Assembly (NCBI GenBank): GCA_007922225.1
Contig: ML680053.1
Coordinates: forward strand, 1,525,434 to 1,589,433
Source: Emydura subglobosa
Lineage: Eukaryota; Chordata; Testudines; Chelidae
Direction of reading: 5' to 3'
DNA: 64,000 nt
Part shown: positions 31,545 to 44,476 of the stretch, piece after piece
How the letters are laid out: each line of letters starts with the position of its first letter
Position numbering within the stretch: the first letter of the stretch is position 1
Program-made: the position numbers and the translations under genes
Notes under the pieces: generated by a model
Seen by the model: only the letters and a program-made list of their open reading frames with translations
The model's database searches: none
What the model was told of the DNA's origin: nothing

Positions 31545-32110
31545 CTGCGTAGTATCTGAGTGCCTCACAATTTTTAATATATTTATTCTTACGATGCTCT
31601 CATGAAGTATGGCAGTGCTATTGTCCCCACTTTACAAATGGGTAGGGTGACCATATTTCCCAAAGAAAAAATGGAACATTGCATGGGGCTTGCCTGAGCC
31701 CCCCACCCTCCTCTTGTGTGAGACTTACCGAGCCCCCTGTACCTCTCCTGCGTGGGACTGGCCCAAGTCATCTGGCATCACCGCTCGCCCGAGGCCCACC
31801 ATGCAGGGCTGGCATTGGCTCTCACCATTCCTGAACATGCTTCCGCACCCCACTAAGGGGGTGCACCCCACTTTTTTTTGACAAAACTGGGCATTTAAAT
31901 GCCCAGCTTTGGCAAAAAAGTCAGGACATCCAGGGCAGAGCTTAAAAAGGAGACTGTCCCAGCCAAAATGGAACGTATGGTTACCCTACAAATGGGGAAC
32001 TGAAGCAAAGTGATTTGCCCAGGGTTACACAGAAAGTCTGTGGCAGAATCAGGAATTGAACCCTGGGCTCATGCGTCCTAGGCTAGAACCTGAAACACTG
32101 AACTATCTTT
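31545..32110 (-). repeat. MIR-like SINE, antisense, split by a hAT-like element
   Basis: The left half runs to ccccactttacaaatggg. The right half resumes with caaatggggaactgaagc, then gtgatttgcccagggttaca, the reversed MIR core. Removing 31643-31988 plus one target copy rejoins the SINE. Confidence 0.85.
31643..31988. mobile_element. hAT-like non-autonomous element, 346 bp, exact 8-bp duplication
   Basis: The termini are tagggtgaccatat and atggttaccc+ta (inverted). It is flanked by an exact caaatggg at 31635-31642 and 31989-31996. The interior has GC-rich text and no transposase frame. Confidence 0.92.
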
Positions 32111-35100
32111 CCTTTTAATTACAAAAAATGTAACTCTCCCTCCCCAAAGACACACAGACACCTCAAGGGATTTCTGAATTTAACACTTTCCTCCGTTGAC
32201 AGTTTGTGGAGGGGTAGCTGGAAAGATAATTAGAGATTACATGTAAAGATGCATTCTCAGGATGAAATGTTTGTAGTTCTCACTGGGGACCAATAGTCTC
32301 TACAAGTCTTTTTTGTAGGAGAAACATGTAATAGAAGTATCCAAATACTACATAACATCACTTGGGAGTATCCAGACCCTAATCCCACTTCCTAGAAAGA
32401 GAGCCTATTTAAATCAGAGCAGATTTTTAAAGCCATGCTTTCTTCCAGAACAATGACAAGAAATGACCAACAGCCTATCTAATAGATCCCAGAAATCTTG
32501 AGCATTTTACATTTTAATTCAAGTGGACTAAAGCAAAATAAAAAACAACAAAAAAAGGCAGCAGCCATGGAGACAGTGAACAATATACCAGTCTCTAAAT
32601 CTTGGTTGTCTGAATCCTGGTGGATATAATTTGTGGAATCCTCTTCGTGTCCCTTTATTTAATCTATTTAAAAATCACACTTCCGTTTGAAAAACAAATT
32701 ACTTACTATTATTACAAATAACACCTGAGATAACTGTAAAGAGATTAAAGAAAATATTTATCTATTTTTTTAGTTGTACTTTATAAAGTCAGTTTTGCTG
32801 TTTCCTCCGTTTGGCCAGCTTCCCTGCTTATGTGGATTTTTCACACTGTAGCAAGAAAAAGAAAATAATTTTAAAAACATAGGAAAATGTTATTATTAAA
32901 CCACAAAAACTGGTAAGGTGGAATCTGGGGACAGGTGTAGTTCCTGAAATTTCTTCCAAGTAATTTTTTGAAACTGACCAAATTTCAAGTTGATTTGATG
33001 AGAAGTTGTGACTGCAAACATACCTTAATCCTAGTCATATGGTTATTGCTATGGTATCTGTACAGGGCAGTTAAGGTTGTGTGGGTGCCTTAACTCTGCA
33101 TTTCCATACCTTAACATATTTGGATTTCTTTTAAGTTTAACCTTAACTCTGAATTTCTTGATTTTATTATGCTTATTTTTGGAATAATTGCACCATTCCT
33201 GTAATGCGTTTTACTCAAAATTGCTGATTATGTACTCTCAGCCATAACTCCATCTTAATGTTTTTGTCTGGGAATATATACTGAGGGTTATGAATAATAC
33301 CTAATGCAATGTGTTGATATTTTCTGAAACCCCTGGGTATCTGAGGTGGCATGTATAGAATCAGTTGCCAAAAGAAGTGACATAGCAGAGAGAGGTACAT
33401 GTTTGGATTGGAGAAATTATGAGTTTTAACAGTGAATAACTGAAATTTGTGAAGGCTCTAATTCAACTTGTTCCCTGTTAAGCGATAGAAATTTTGTATG
33501 TAATATATGTCTGCTATATTTAATATGAAAAAGATATAAAATAAATCTTACACTAATTATTTGTCATAATAGTCTTCAATGGTATGTATGTTACAGTGTA
33601 TGTGCTCGTTCCACCCCCTCCCTCCACCCCTCCGGGACTCTTTTAGCACAACACAAAAGGAGCAAAAAGATGGAGGTCTGTGCTGCAATTTTCCTACAAA
33701 TTGCTGCTTCTGGTAAATGATAATGCAGTTTGAACCTCTTTGCAGCAGTGGATGAAACAATGGATACAATAAAGCTATTTATCTGATAAGAGTTGCTTAA
33801 ATTGGATGTTTGTTTTAATAATGGTATAATTTTGCAGGATTTATCAATTATTATTTATAAATTTATTCTCATGGAAATAGCTGTATGTATTTGGGCTTGC
33901 AAATCTCCTTTGGGATTAATTTCTGTAATATGCTGGCTGATATACTCTTTTATCCTGGCCAGCCCTGGACTAGTGTGATCAATATCTTTGGGTAACTAGG
34001 CTGATGCACAAACCATTTTCCTTAGGTTTGGGCTGGCAGGTGGTTACTAGGTAACTAGTTGGATTGTGCAGGAAAAATGCACAAAATTGATGATAACCCT
34101 ATGATTAAAGACTAAATAGCTCTTGGTTTTTGTGTTGATTGCAACTTTGAAATCATTGCCACTCAAAATTTGTTGTTTTCTTTTTTAAAAGATATTGATC
34201 CAGGAAGTTCATTTTCTAAAGGTTATTTTGTTTTGGCTTATCTACTACAGGATTTACACTCATTCTCTCTCTGTCTCTCATATATTTTGCTGTGCAATAA
34301 GCAGCCCTTAAAAAAAAAAGTCTTAATACAAAAACATTGACAATAAACCAAATCTTAAATAATGAAGGATTGTTTAAAGACTAAATGTTGATGGTGGTCT
34401 GAGCAATGGGCTTGTTGGGCGAGTCTGAGCAGTGGGAGGGAATATGTAGTTCAGGGAAGAGTGGGGTGAAAAGAAGGTTTCAGAGTTGTGCAGTAGGGGT
34501 TGTTGGAGAGGCCTCAGCTGTGCTCTTGCACTGTTTCTTGTATCCTTTCCGCAGCTACTCAGCCTGTGGGTCCCATTCCAACGCTACCACTGCCTGGGGA
34601 GGTGGGTTGTGCTAGGCAACCTGCGAGGCTTGAGATGAGGAGATGATGCAGAGGCAGTGAAGGGACTAATGGATTGTCAGAATGAGGTAATGTATGTGAC
34701 AGTAGTCTCTAGGGCTTAGGAGGGGTAAGCGAAGGTAATATCTTCACAGAAGGAACCCTCAGAGCAAGGGTGAAAAGATGGTAAGATTTAGCAAGTCTTG
34801 GGTGATATGCGTGGAGTAGGTTCAGGGTTTGAGTGTAGGCCACATGTAGGTAGTTCTTAATTTCTACCTCTGACATAAACATGAGTTTTGCCTTAGCAAA
34901 GACAGCATTACACTGTGTTCTACAGTGCTCATGTGCTATGTTCCCAGAGTGTTCTGCAGCATTTGTACGAGTAGGGTGCTAGTACGTGTGCTGTTGGCAT
35001 GTTTGCATGTCACTGAAAGAAGCCAGAGCTGAAGTTGTGTTCCAGGGGTGGCAGGTACTTTAACTTAGTATTTGCTGGTTTTCAGAAGTTTGTTTGCGCT

Positions 35101-35320
35101 ATCTTAACTCTTCATTTCCTGGTTGTCAGAGGTTTGAATGTAGCTGAACTTGATGTTCTGGAAGGTCAAGAGACACTGCTGGGCAACTTCAACTCTGCAT
35201 TAATGAAGTTTTGGGGCATCTTAAGGTTTTCTACAGTGTCCATCTGTGCAGAATTTAAACAGGGTAGTCTTCTCTTCTTTCTTCCTTAGTTACAGGGAGC
35301 TCCATTTGGGTTTATTTATT
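32111..35320. other. AT-rich, no gene seen
   Basis: No recognised repeat or exon. Frames are short. There are a few poly-A/T runs. Confidence 0.45.
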
Positions 35321-35359
35321 GTGTGTGTGCGCGCACGCGCACATAGACATATACACACA
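35321..35359. repeat. Alternating purine-pyrimidine tract
   Basis: gtgtgtgtgcgcgcacgcgc followed by acatagacatatacacac. The GT, GC and AC alternation makes this a candidate for left-handed (Z) DNA under supercoiling. Confidence 0.8.
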
Positions 35360-35580
35360 ATTTCATTGTGGAATAATTAAGATTGCCACACACTTGTCAC
35401 AAAAACTAGGAAATGAAAAGTTAAGCTGCCTAACAAAACATATCCGCTACTCCTTCACCCGTAGACACACACCTTATTGCTCACATACAATACTCTCTGC
35501 TCCCAGACTACTCTCTTCAAACAAACCAGATTACTACATCAAACATACTGAACGAAGAGGGTTGGATAGTTTGGGAGGGT

Positions 35581-36675
35581 TGAAATTGACAGGAAAGCCC
35601 CCCAGAGAGCTGAGCAGCTGGTCTCAGCTCCTGGATGGGAGCAGGGTAAGAAACTGAGAAGCCCAGGGGTTTCTCCACCCATTCCCCACAGGGATCTGGG
35701 GAAGCCTTGTCAATTTCACAGCTAGGCCATGAAATTGACATGGCTGCCAGGTTTCTGGCAGAGAGTGGCAAACTGAGAAGCCCTGGGTGGCTTCCCCCCT
35801 GCTCCTAGCAGGGAGCAGGTGAAACAGAGTGTAGGCTGAGCCATGAAATTGACAAGGCTGCCCCGGCTCCTGAGGGGCAGCAGGCGGGATTGGGGTAGGG
35901 GCGAGAAGCTGGGGCAGTTGGGCCTCATTCTCCAGGGGCAAGAAGTCCCAGGTGGCTTCCCCCTGGGAATGGGTGGGGTGGGGAGGGGAGCCCTGGCTGT
36001 CTTTCTCCTGGGAATGCAGAGGTGAGGAGCCAGGGGCTGGCTTCTGGTGGGGAACATGGGGTGTGTGTGGGGGAGGGGGGCAGCCCACTGAGAGCCTGTA
36101 GGGCTCCCCACATTGCCCCTCTTGGGTTAGTGGAAGTGCTTCTGGTGAGGACGCATTCCACTGACCCAAGGAGGGTATTGTGGAAATCAGCCACCATGGT
36201 AATTACTGTGATGAGGATATCCTCTTTATATCTGCAGATGAGGATATCAGCAGACCATTTTTTGCCCATGGTGGATTGGATGTGGATCTCAAAGGCGGGG
36301 GAAGCATCTGCCTGCAGCTCATAGCCTTTGAGGCTGCTTTCCTGCCTTTGAGATCCAGGGATGGAGGCTGGCTGCTGATCAGCTCTTTGGTGGGGGCCCC
36401 TTTTCCCCCCTGCGGGCTGCCGATCAGCTGCTTGGCAGGGGCCCCTTCCTCCCACAGGCCACGAGTCAACTGCTTGGGGCTGGCCACTGAACAGCTGATC
36501 AGCAGGGATGGGGTGGAGGGGTCTGGCCTCTAAACAGCTGATTGGGGGCCCCAGGGCTGCAGGTGTGGTGCGGATGTGATAGAAAAGATAGACTGCATGT
36601 GGTGGGTTGGATATAAATTGAGTCTCATGGATGCGGATTGGATGTGGATCTACATTTTTGAATCCACACAGGGCT
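35581..36675. repeat. GC-rich tandem and interspersed repeat block
   Basis: Units starting tgaaattgaca occur at 35581, 35730 and 35844 (spacing 149 and 114). Further on, near 36375 and 36419, two related units around gatcagct...gggggcccctt are tandem. It ends in ggattggatgtggatctaca and aatccacacagggctctac, then a CR1 starts. All frames through it look like noise. Confidence 0.65.
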
Positions 36676-38096
36676 CTACGGGAGAGATCCCGGAGGACTA
36701 GAAAATGGCAAATATAGTACCTTTCTGTAGAAAAGGGGGAAAAAGGGGAATAAGAACAATCGAGTGAATTATAGACCAGTCAGCTTAACTTTGGTGCCCA
36801 GAAAGATAATGGAGCAAATAATCAAACAACCTGTTTATAAGCACCTAGAAGATAATAAGATAAGTAACAGTCAACATGGATTTGTCAAGAACAAATCATG
36901 TCAAACCAACCTAATATCCTTCTTTTGACAGGGTAACAAGCCTTGTGGCTAGGGGAAGCAGTAGATGTGGTGTAGCTTTACTTTAGTAAGGCTTTTGATA
37001 CTCTCTCTCATGATCTTCTCATAAACTAGAGAAATATAGTCTAGAAAGATGAACTTACTATAACCTACAAAGGGTTGGAAAACCATACTGAGAGTTGCGA
37101 TCAATGGTTCATAGTCAAGTTGGATGGGCATATCAAGTAGGGTCCCTTAGGGATGTGTCTCAGGTCTGGTTCATAAATTATTTGGATAATAACATAGAGA
37201 GTACATTTATAAAGTTTGTGGATAATACCAAGTTGGAAGGGGTTGCAAGTGTTTTAGAGGACAGGATTAGAATTCAAAATGATCTGGACAAATTGGAGAA
37301 ATGGTCTGAAATAAATAGGATGAAATTCAATAAGGATAAATGCAAGGTACTCCACTTAGAAAGGAATAATCAGATGCACAAATAAAAAATGGGAAATGAC
37401 TGACTAGGAAGGAGTGCTGCAGAAGACCATCTGGGGTTATATTGGAGCACAAACTAAATAAAAGTAAACAAAGTAATATTATTGCAAAAAAAGCGAACAT
37501 CATTCTGGGATGTATTAGCAGGCGTGCTGTAAGCAAAACATGAGAAATAATTTTTCTACTCTACTCTGCACTGATAAGGTGTCAACTGGAATATTGTGTC
37601 CTGATCTGGGCACTACACTTCGGGAAGTATGTGGACAAACTGGAGAAAGTCCGGAGGGGAGCAACAAAAATGATTAAAGGTCTAGAAAACATGACCTATA
37701 AGGAAAGATTGAAATAAATGGGTTTGTTTAATTTGGAAAAGAAAAGACTGAGTGGGGACATAAGTCTTCAAGTGTGTAAAAGGTTGTTAGAAAGACGAGG
37801 GTGATAAATTATTTTCCTTAACCATTGAGGACAGGAGAAGAAGTGATAGGCTTACACTGCAGGAAGGGAGGTATAGGTTAGACATTAGGAAAACTTCCTT
37901 ACTGTCAGGGTGGTTAAGCACTGGAACAAGTTACTTGGGGTGGTTGTGGCATCTCCGTAGTTGGTTTTCAAGAACAGGTTAGACAAACACCTGTCATGGA
38001 TGATCTCTAGATAATACTTAGTCTTGCCTCTGTGCAGGGCCTGGACTAGATGACCTACTGAGGTCCCTTCCAGTCCTACATTTCTGTGATTCTCTT
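36676..38096 (+). mobile_element. CR1 LINE, sense, RT to 3' end
   Basis: It starts with RT text (gaggactagaaaatggcaaa) and later reads SQHGFVKNKSCQTN. The plus frame at 37095-37385 has IKFVDNTKLEG, where CR1 normally has FADD: the catalytic DD is broken to DN. It ends with the typical 3' UTR: ggactagatgacctactgag, then gtcccttccagtcctaca. Confidence 0.85.
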
Positions 38097-38189
38097 TCTT
38101 TAAATCTTCATTCAATGTGTGGCTACAGGCCTTATTTACTGCATACCTTCCAAACCCTGCACAGAATATGAAACTTTTAATCTCCTCCT

Positions 38190-38335
38190 GATCATTTCTA
38201 TGGTGCTGTCACCAAGATGTCGGAGTGCTTCACCAACATGAATGAATTTATCTTCATAATATTCCTATTAGGTGAGCTAGTGTTAGTATCCCCATTTTAT
38301 GGATGGGGAACTGAGACCCAGAGATATAAGAACCA
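38190..38335 (-). repeat. MIR-like SINE fragment, antisense
   Basis: It contains ccattttatggatggggaac and tgagacccagagatataag, a reversed MIR core. Confidence 0.65.
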
Positions 38336-41300
38336 AACTGTCTCAAATGTATCTACTAATTTTGGGTACCCAACTTGAGACATCTATGGTCTGAGTTTTC
38401 AGAGTACCTTAACTATAAGTATCACTATCAGCTCCACCTTAAATATCTATTCACATACAATATTATGTGCAGTTATAATGGATAGCTTTATACCTTCAGT
38501 GCATCAAAAGGTACAAGTTCATTTTTTAGGTTGGGGAAATTTGGGGACAAAAGTATATCACACTCTAATGGAAATGTCAATCCATGCTGTACTTAACTTC
38601 CTCTGTTCTACTGAAGCATGTAAGGAATATCATCAGAATGCTAAAGGTTGCTCTTGTAATTTTGCACAACACCCCTCTTTATGACATTGTCCTTGACAGG
38701 CATCTCTCTGTGCTACAGAGATGTTGTACTGATAGTGGCTATAATGGAGTTTTATTTAGCTCAGAGTCAAAATACTGTAGTTGAGTATAATACAAGCTTA
38801 CAATGAGGGATTTTTTGTGTGCATGTCTGTGCTGTGTTAATTATCCATTTTTCTGAACTTCTCTGTGCATAGACATGAAGCTATTGGGTTGGTTTTCACA
38901 TTCTTATTAGTTCTTTGTCCTGTGAAATTATTTCTTGTATCTAAGAAAACCTTTTGGTGGTTAGCTTTTTTCTTATTTTAACTTCATTAGTAAACGGAAT
39001 ATGTCCTTTATTTTTTATGTCTGTCTGGAAGTAGAGTCTCTCTGCCCTTGCCTTTACTGAAAATTGGAAGGGATCTGTGTACTATGGTGCTACATAAAAG
39101 TTTCACAAAGAAACTTAAATTTTCTCCCCATTGTGAAAACCTTCCTTTGAACTGACTATGTACAACTGAAAATATGCAGGAGTTGTGGCAGATATGACTT
39201 CATGTGGCAAAAATCTGTAATGGATAGATTGTCTTTTGTAAATATTTCTCTCTTCTATGTAGTACAGGAGAAAATAGTGCGTCACTGATTAGAGAAACAA
39301 GAAAAATTATGAATGTTGAAAGAAGCTGGGTTTAAGCCATAACCAGTTTCCTGCCTTCTTCCTCTCTCCAAAACAACATATACCTGAAACAGATGCCAAT
39401 TTCTATTAATTTGACCTCTTGCTGTCTAACTTCACATTTGTTAGTGAGCCTGTAACCATATGATATTACATCAGATACAGTAGGCATAAAATACTGACTC
39501 ATATTATTGGTTTTATTTTAGCTGATTAAAATAATAATGGTTGAAAGTGTTCTGTAGCTGTTTAAAAACTAGATTAAATGGACTAACTAATCAAAATGTA
39601 TTCACTTACTGACAGCGTAGGCTATTACCTTTTTAAAAAGCTTCCTATGCAAAAGTCAGAGCTTAAACTTGTGCTGAGGGCAATTAGTGAAAAACTGATA
39701 AGTCAAGTGAAAATTGTCATCACTTTTAACCATGCTAGCTCACTCTCTGAGTGTTAGTTTTGTATTTTAATCTTTTATACCCCACTTAATTGTTGGATAC
39801 TGCAAAGAAATGTAAACCCTTGAAAGAAGTTTAATCACAAAAAATCCTTCTACTGTTGAGTTAATTGCATATGCATTTAAGTTTTTAAAAAAAATAAATG
39901 ATCTATTCAGCTATTTCAGGCTCTGCTTGAGAATTGCACACCTGTGTCTAGCTTGCAGAGGATTTCCTCATTAATTAAGAGTGCCTCTCTTGTGTTATTA
40001 CTTAATTGGATGCCACAGGAGTCTGGTGAAACAATGAAATACTCTTAATTGCATACAAATCCCTGTAACCAATGCATGATACTGTGTGTGATGGTGTTTT
40101 TGTAGCTCTAATAGCTGTGTTGGTCAACAAGTAAATCCGTAAAACTTAATTCAGTACACAGTTGATTCAGTACCTTTTGCTTAGAAGTCAACTTGAACAT
40201 GTTTGTGAACTTTATTTAAAAAAAGATCCAAGCTAAACTGTATACAACTTAGAAAATTTAAGGAATTTTACTGTTTGCTTAATAGATGCATTGCTTAAAA
40301 GAGGCATGCATTTCTCCATAATTCCAAAATGTCATTCTAACTGTAAATTAGCACATGGTATTTTCTCCCTTGTCTACAAGGTTTGAAAATTTTCCTGGAT
40401 GCTTGCCAGCCAGAGGTTGGCCTGAAAGATGGGAGGGGGTTGCCCGGGTATTTCAGGAGAGATGCTCTAGTGAGAAGACCAGCTTCTGTAGCTATATCGG
40501 TGCCTACTAGGTATCTGAAAATTTGAAGCCCCCTCTGTTTTCCTCTAACAGCTGGAAGGGAGAAGGGACTTCTTGACCTGTGGAGGTATATGTGTCTCCA
40601 CTACTCTACTGCAACTTCTGGTTTTTTGGTGGGGAAGGGTTTTCCTCAGTGTCTCAGTCCCATGTCTGTGTCTGCTGTTCACAGCTTTCTGAGAACAGTG
40701 TAAGGCACATAATTCATGTCAGTGTCACCGCTGCCCATAGAGTTCTGAATACCTAGAGTGAAACTGACGAGTCTTGTTTATTTTGCTCAACTACTTTGGT
40801 ACACTCTAGCAGCAGAAGCAGCAGCAGCAGCAGCAGCCTCCACAATGGAGCTGCCTTTAGGCTTGGGAAGACAGAGTTGCCTCTTTTCACATTTGAAGGG
40901 TTTTATTCACAACCTTAGCAACTAGAAACAACTCCCCTCCATCCCAAGTGAAAGCTTAAATTCTGCAGAAATTGTTGGATTAGACTCCCACCCCACTATA
41001 TCGCTAGGACAAGCTGGTTGCTTGCTACTGGCAAATTGAGTTTTCAAGCTCTGCTTTTAAAGGTGAAGGAGCGAGCTGAAAAAGAAAGCGGCTATTATAA
41101 TGTATCTTTTACCCAGCTGCTCAAATGCCTGGAGTGGTAGAGTTTTTAAAAACAGTTGAGGGGACAATAAACCTAGTCCCCAAGCTTGTGGTTTTCTATG
41201 TTATTCCTTGCTCTTCTGCTCTATGTAAGTATAAATATATGAATGAAAGAGATTATATCTACCTATGATGATCTACCTATGAATGAAAGATATATATCTA

Positions 41301-41534
41301 CATACATACAGAGGGAGAAATTTAATAGATTTTTTCATTCATTTTTGTTACTACATCCCATTTAATTGTATAATAATCACAAAAAACAGATAAACGTGTT
41401 TGCTTTCCCCTCTGCAAATTTCTTCTGTTTAGACTGATTCAGACCTTGATTTAGTTTCTTAAATTTAGTAGATTGCCTTGGTGAGCCAGTGTGTAACTGA
41501 ACCTCCAATTAAAAACTGTGTGACAACTATTTAT
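38336..41534. other. Mostly unique; no gene; (CAG)n at 40808-40837
   Basis: A short imperfect (AGC)n tract of ten triplets is at 40808-40837. I find no exon frame around it. A near-repeat (atgaatgaaaga) is seen at 41240 and 41280. Confidence 0.5.
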
Positions 41535-43567
41535 AGATTCATATATTCCAAGGCCAGAAGGGACCACTGTGATAATTTGGCCTGACCTTCTGTACAAGAC
41601 AGGCTATAGAATTTCTCCAAAGATATTCCTGAAACGTATCTTTTAGAAAAATGTCCAGTCTTGATTTTAAAATCATCAGTGATGGAGAATCCACCCTGAC
41701 CCTTGGTAAATTGTACCAATGGTTAATTATTCTCACCATTAAGAAATTATTTCCAATCTGAATTTGTCTATCTTCAACTTCCAGCCATTGGATTGTGGTT
41801 ATGCCTTTCTCTGCTAGATTGAGGAGCCCAATAATAAATATTTGTCCCTCCTGTAGGTATTAAACCTCTGTGTGCCAGAAACTGGGACTGGATGACAGGG
41901 TATGGATCACTCAATAATTGCCCTGTTCTGTTCATTCTCTCTGAAGTACTTGGCACTGGCCACTGCTGGAAGACAAAATACTAGGCTAGATCGACTATTG
42001 GTCTCACCCTGTATGGCTGTTCTTATGTTCTTACAGACTGTAATCAAATCAGCCATTAATCTTCTCTTTGGTCTTTGAATCTGTTGCTATTAAGAATGTT
42101 TTCTAAACCTGTAATCATCCTTATGGCTCTTTGCTGAACCCTCTCCAATTTATCAATATCTTTCTTGAATCCTTGGCACCAGAACTGGACAAAATATTTC
42201 AGAAGTGGTTGCACCAGTGCCAGGTACAGAGGTAAAATAACCTCTACTACCTGAGATTCACCTGTTTATGCATTCCAGGATCGTGTTAGCTCTTTTGGCC
42301 ACAGTATCACACTGGGAGCTCATGTTCAGCTGATTATCCACCATGACCCCTCCAAATCTTTTTGAGAATCACTGCTTCCAAGATAGTCCCCCATCCTGTA
42401 AATATGGCCTACATTCTTTTTTCCTAAATGATGTATGCATTTATATTTAGCTAGATTAAGACACGTTGTTTGCTTCTTCTCTGTTTATCAAGAGATCCAG
42501 ATCTCTCTGAATCAGTGACCTGTCCTCTTTATTTACCACTCTCCCATTTTTTCTGTCATCGGCAAACTTTATCGGTGATGATTTTATGTTTTCTTCCAGG
42601 TCATTGATAAAAGTGATAAATAATGTAGGGCCAAGAACTGATCACTGCAGGACCCGCTGGAAACAGATCTGCTCACTGACAATTTCCCATTTACAGTTAC
42701 ATTCTGAGACCAATCAGTTAACCAGCTTTTACAATCCATTTAATGTGTGTTATGTTAATTTTATCTTTCTAGATTTTTTTAAATCAAAATGTTGTGTGGT
42801 ACCAAGTTAAATGCATTACAGAAATCTAAGTATGTTACATGAACAATATCAACCAAATTTATAATCTCATCAAAAATATTGTTAGTTTGATAGGATATAT
42901 TTTGCAGAAAGCCATGTTGATTGGCATTAATTACATTGCCCACCTTTAATTCTGTATTATTTGAGTCCTGTATCAGTTACTCCATTATCTTGCCCAGGAT
43001 CAATGTCTATAATTAGCTGGATCACTCTGTTTACCCTTTTTAAATACTGGCACAACATTAGCTTTCTTTCAGTTGTCTGGAACTCCCCTAGTTATTGAAA
43101 ATCAACATTAATGGTCCATCAATCTCCTCAGCCTGTTCTTTTAAAACTCTTGGGTGAAAATTATCTCAACCTGCTGATTTAAAAATATTTGACTTTAATA
43201 GTTTCAGTTTAACATCTTCCAGAGGCATAAGTGGAGTGGAAAGAGTGTTATCATCATCATATTATGAGACAATATCTGTTTTTCTTCAAATACAGAACAG
43301 AAATATTTATTGAACACTTCTGCTTTTTCTGCATTATTACTGATAATTCTATCATTTCCATCTGGTAATGAAGCAATAGCATTGTCAGGATTTGTTTTTA
43401 ACCAGTAAGGCTTTCTTCTTTGATGTGGGATTTTGGCTCTTTGGGAATCTAGTAATGGTTTCTTAAGTGATTCCCAATTAGCATACGCATTTTTCTGATT
43501 CAATTCTTCCTCCCAACTGATTTGGCTTATTATTGTTTTCAGCTCAGTGGAATTGGCACTATTAAAG

Positions 43568-43570
<3 letters not shown>
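41535..43570 (-). mobile_element. CR1 LINE, antisense, with nested opposite CR1 and a (GT)n end
   Basis: Its 3' end is left (attcatatattccaaggcca). It continues through the 3' UTR and ORF2 in reverse. The minus frame at 43204-43570 reads TIISQISWEEELNQKNAYANW, then LPDGNDRIISNNAEKAEVFNKYFCSVF, the CR1 linker before RT. It is cut at the right by a (GT)n tract. A second CR1 tail lies inside, in opposite orientation. Confidence 0.8.
41868..42034 (+). mobile_element. CR1 3'-end fragment, sense, nested in antisense CR1
   Basis: It reads gtgccagaaactgggactgg, actcaataattgccctgttc and ctaggctagatcgactattg, ending ggctgttcttatgttctta. This is the 3' end of the CR1 subfamily that also supplies the tails at 27.4 and 44.5 kb. 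It faces opposite to its host. Confidence 0.8.
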
Positions 43571-43571
<1 letters not shown>

Positions 43572-43618
<47 letters not shown>

Positions 43619-43628
43619 NNNNNNNNNN

Positions 43629-43675
<47 letters not shown>
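43572..43675. repeat. (GT)n microsatellite with a 10-N gap
   Basis: GT repeats run from 43572 to 43618 and 43629 to 43675, with N at 43619-43628. The true length is not known. Confidence 0.95.
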
Positions 43676-43678
<3 letters not shown>

Positions 43679-44476
43679 CACAAATTTGGTGCTTTAATAT
43701 ATATATTTAGCTTTTGGATGAGCTTAGACAGATCTGAATTTAAAAGTAACTGTTGTTTGCTTTGCATGGGCACTTCTGGACTTTGAAGTGATAGCACTGG
43801 CATCTGGTACAATTGATTTCTCAGTTCACATGATCACAACTTTGGCTACTTCTATTGCATATCGAGATTTTCCCTCAGTGGAGATAAAATTAATGTTGGG
43901 TTGTTGGTGTTCCTGACCCCAGAAAGCTCAGGATTTGGGATAATGTCCCTTCTTGCAAATTTGACATTAGCCTGACTTCACCTGAGAGGGAGACAAGCCT
44001 AGGAATAACATGGGCCTGGCAGGCTCAGGAGATGTCAGGGTGCTGTGGATTTGAGCGTTAAAAACAGAGGAAGCCTTTGACAGCCTGGGATGGATAATAG
44101 CCTGAAAACCATCCCCATCCTGTTTCCTCTTTCCACCACTGCCAGGACAGTTTGTTTTTAGGAGACGTATCAAGGTTCAATGCAGTTGTGGCCAAAAAAG
44201 ATCATTCCTGTCTCCATCTTCGTCATCTCTACCATTTGTAGTACTTACTTTCCTAGCAGGGGTGTTGTGAGAATAAATTTATATTTGTAAAATGCTTTAA
44301 AGATGAAAAATTACTGTGGTAAGTACTTAAATGTAAATTTTGCCAGGCAAACTTTTCTGCATTTTATAGGCTTATAATATCATTTGAGAAGGGACTGTAG
44401 TAGCTGTGATACATTTGGAAGTTGAATGTCTTTTTAAAATCCCATTCAGTCAGTAACAGGGATCTCAGGATGATCA
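43676..44476. other. No gene; MIR-like fragment near 44250-44340
   Basis: The stretch ggggtgttgtgagaataaat then gtaaaatgctttaaagatga is a MIR 3' half in sense. The rest shows nothing I can name. Confidence 0.5.

Noticed and set aside
35624..36533. Overlapping frames of up to 181 residues
   Set aside because: They are translations of GC-rich tandem units, open on both strands, with no domain.
40808..40837. (CAG)n as a possible polyglutamine coding exon
   Set aside because: No open frame of useful length with splice signals surrounds it.
43571..43812. His/Thr-rich part of the minus-strand frame at 43204-43812
   Set aside because: It comes from the (GT)n repeat and passes through the N gap. 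Only the CR1 part left of 43571 is real homology.
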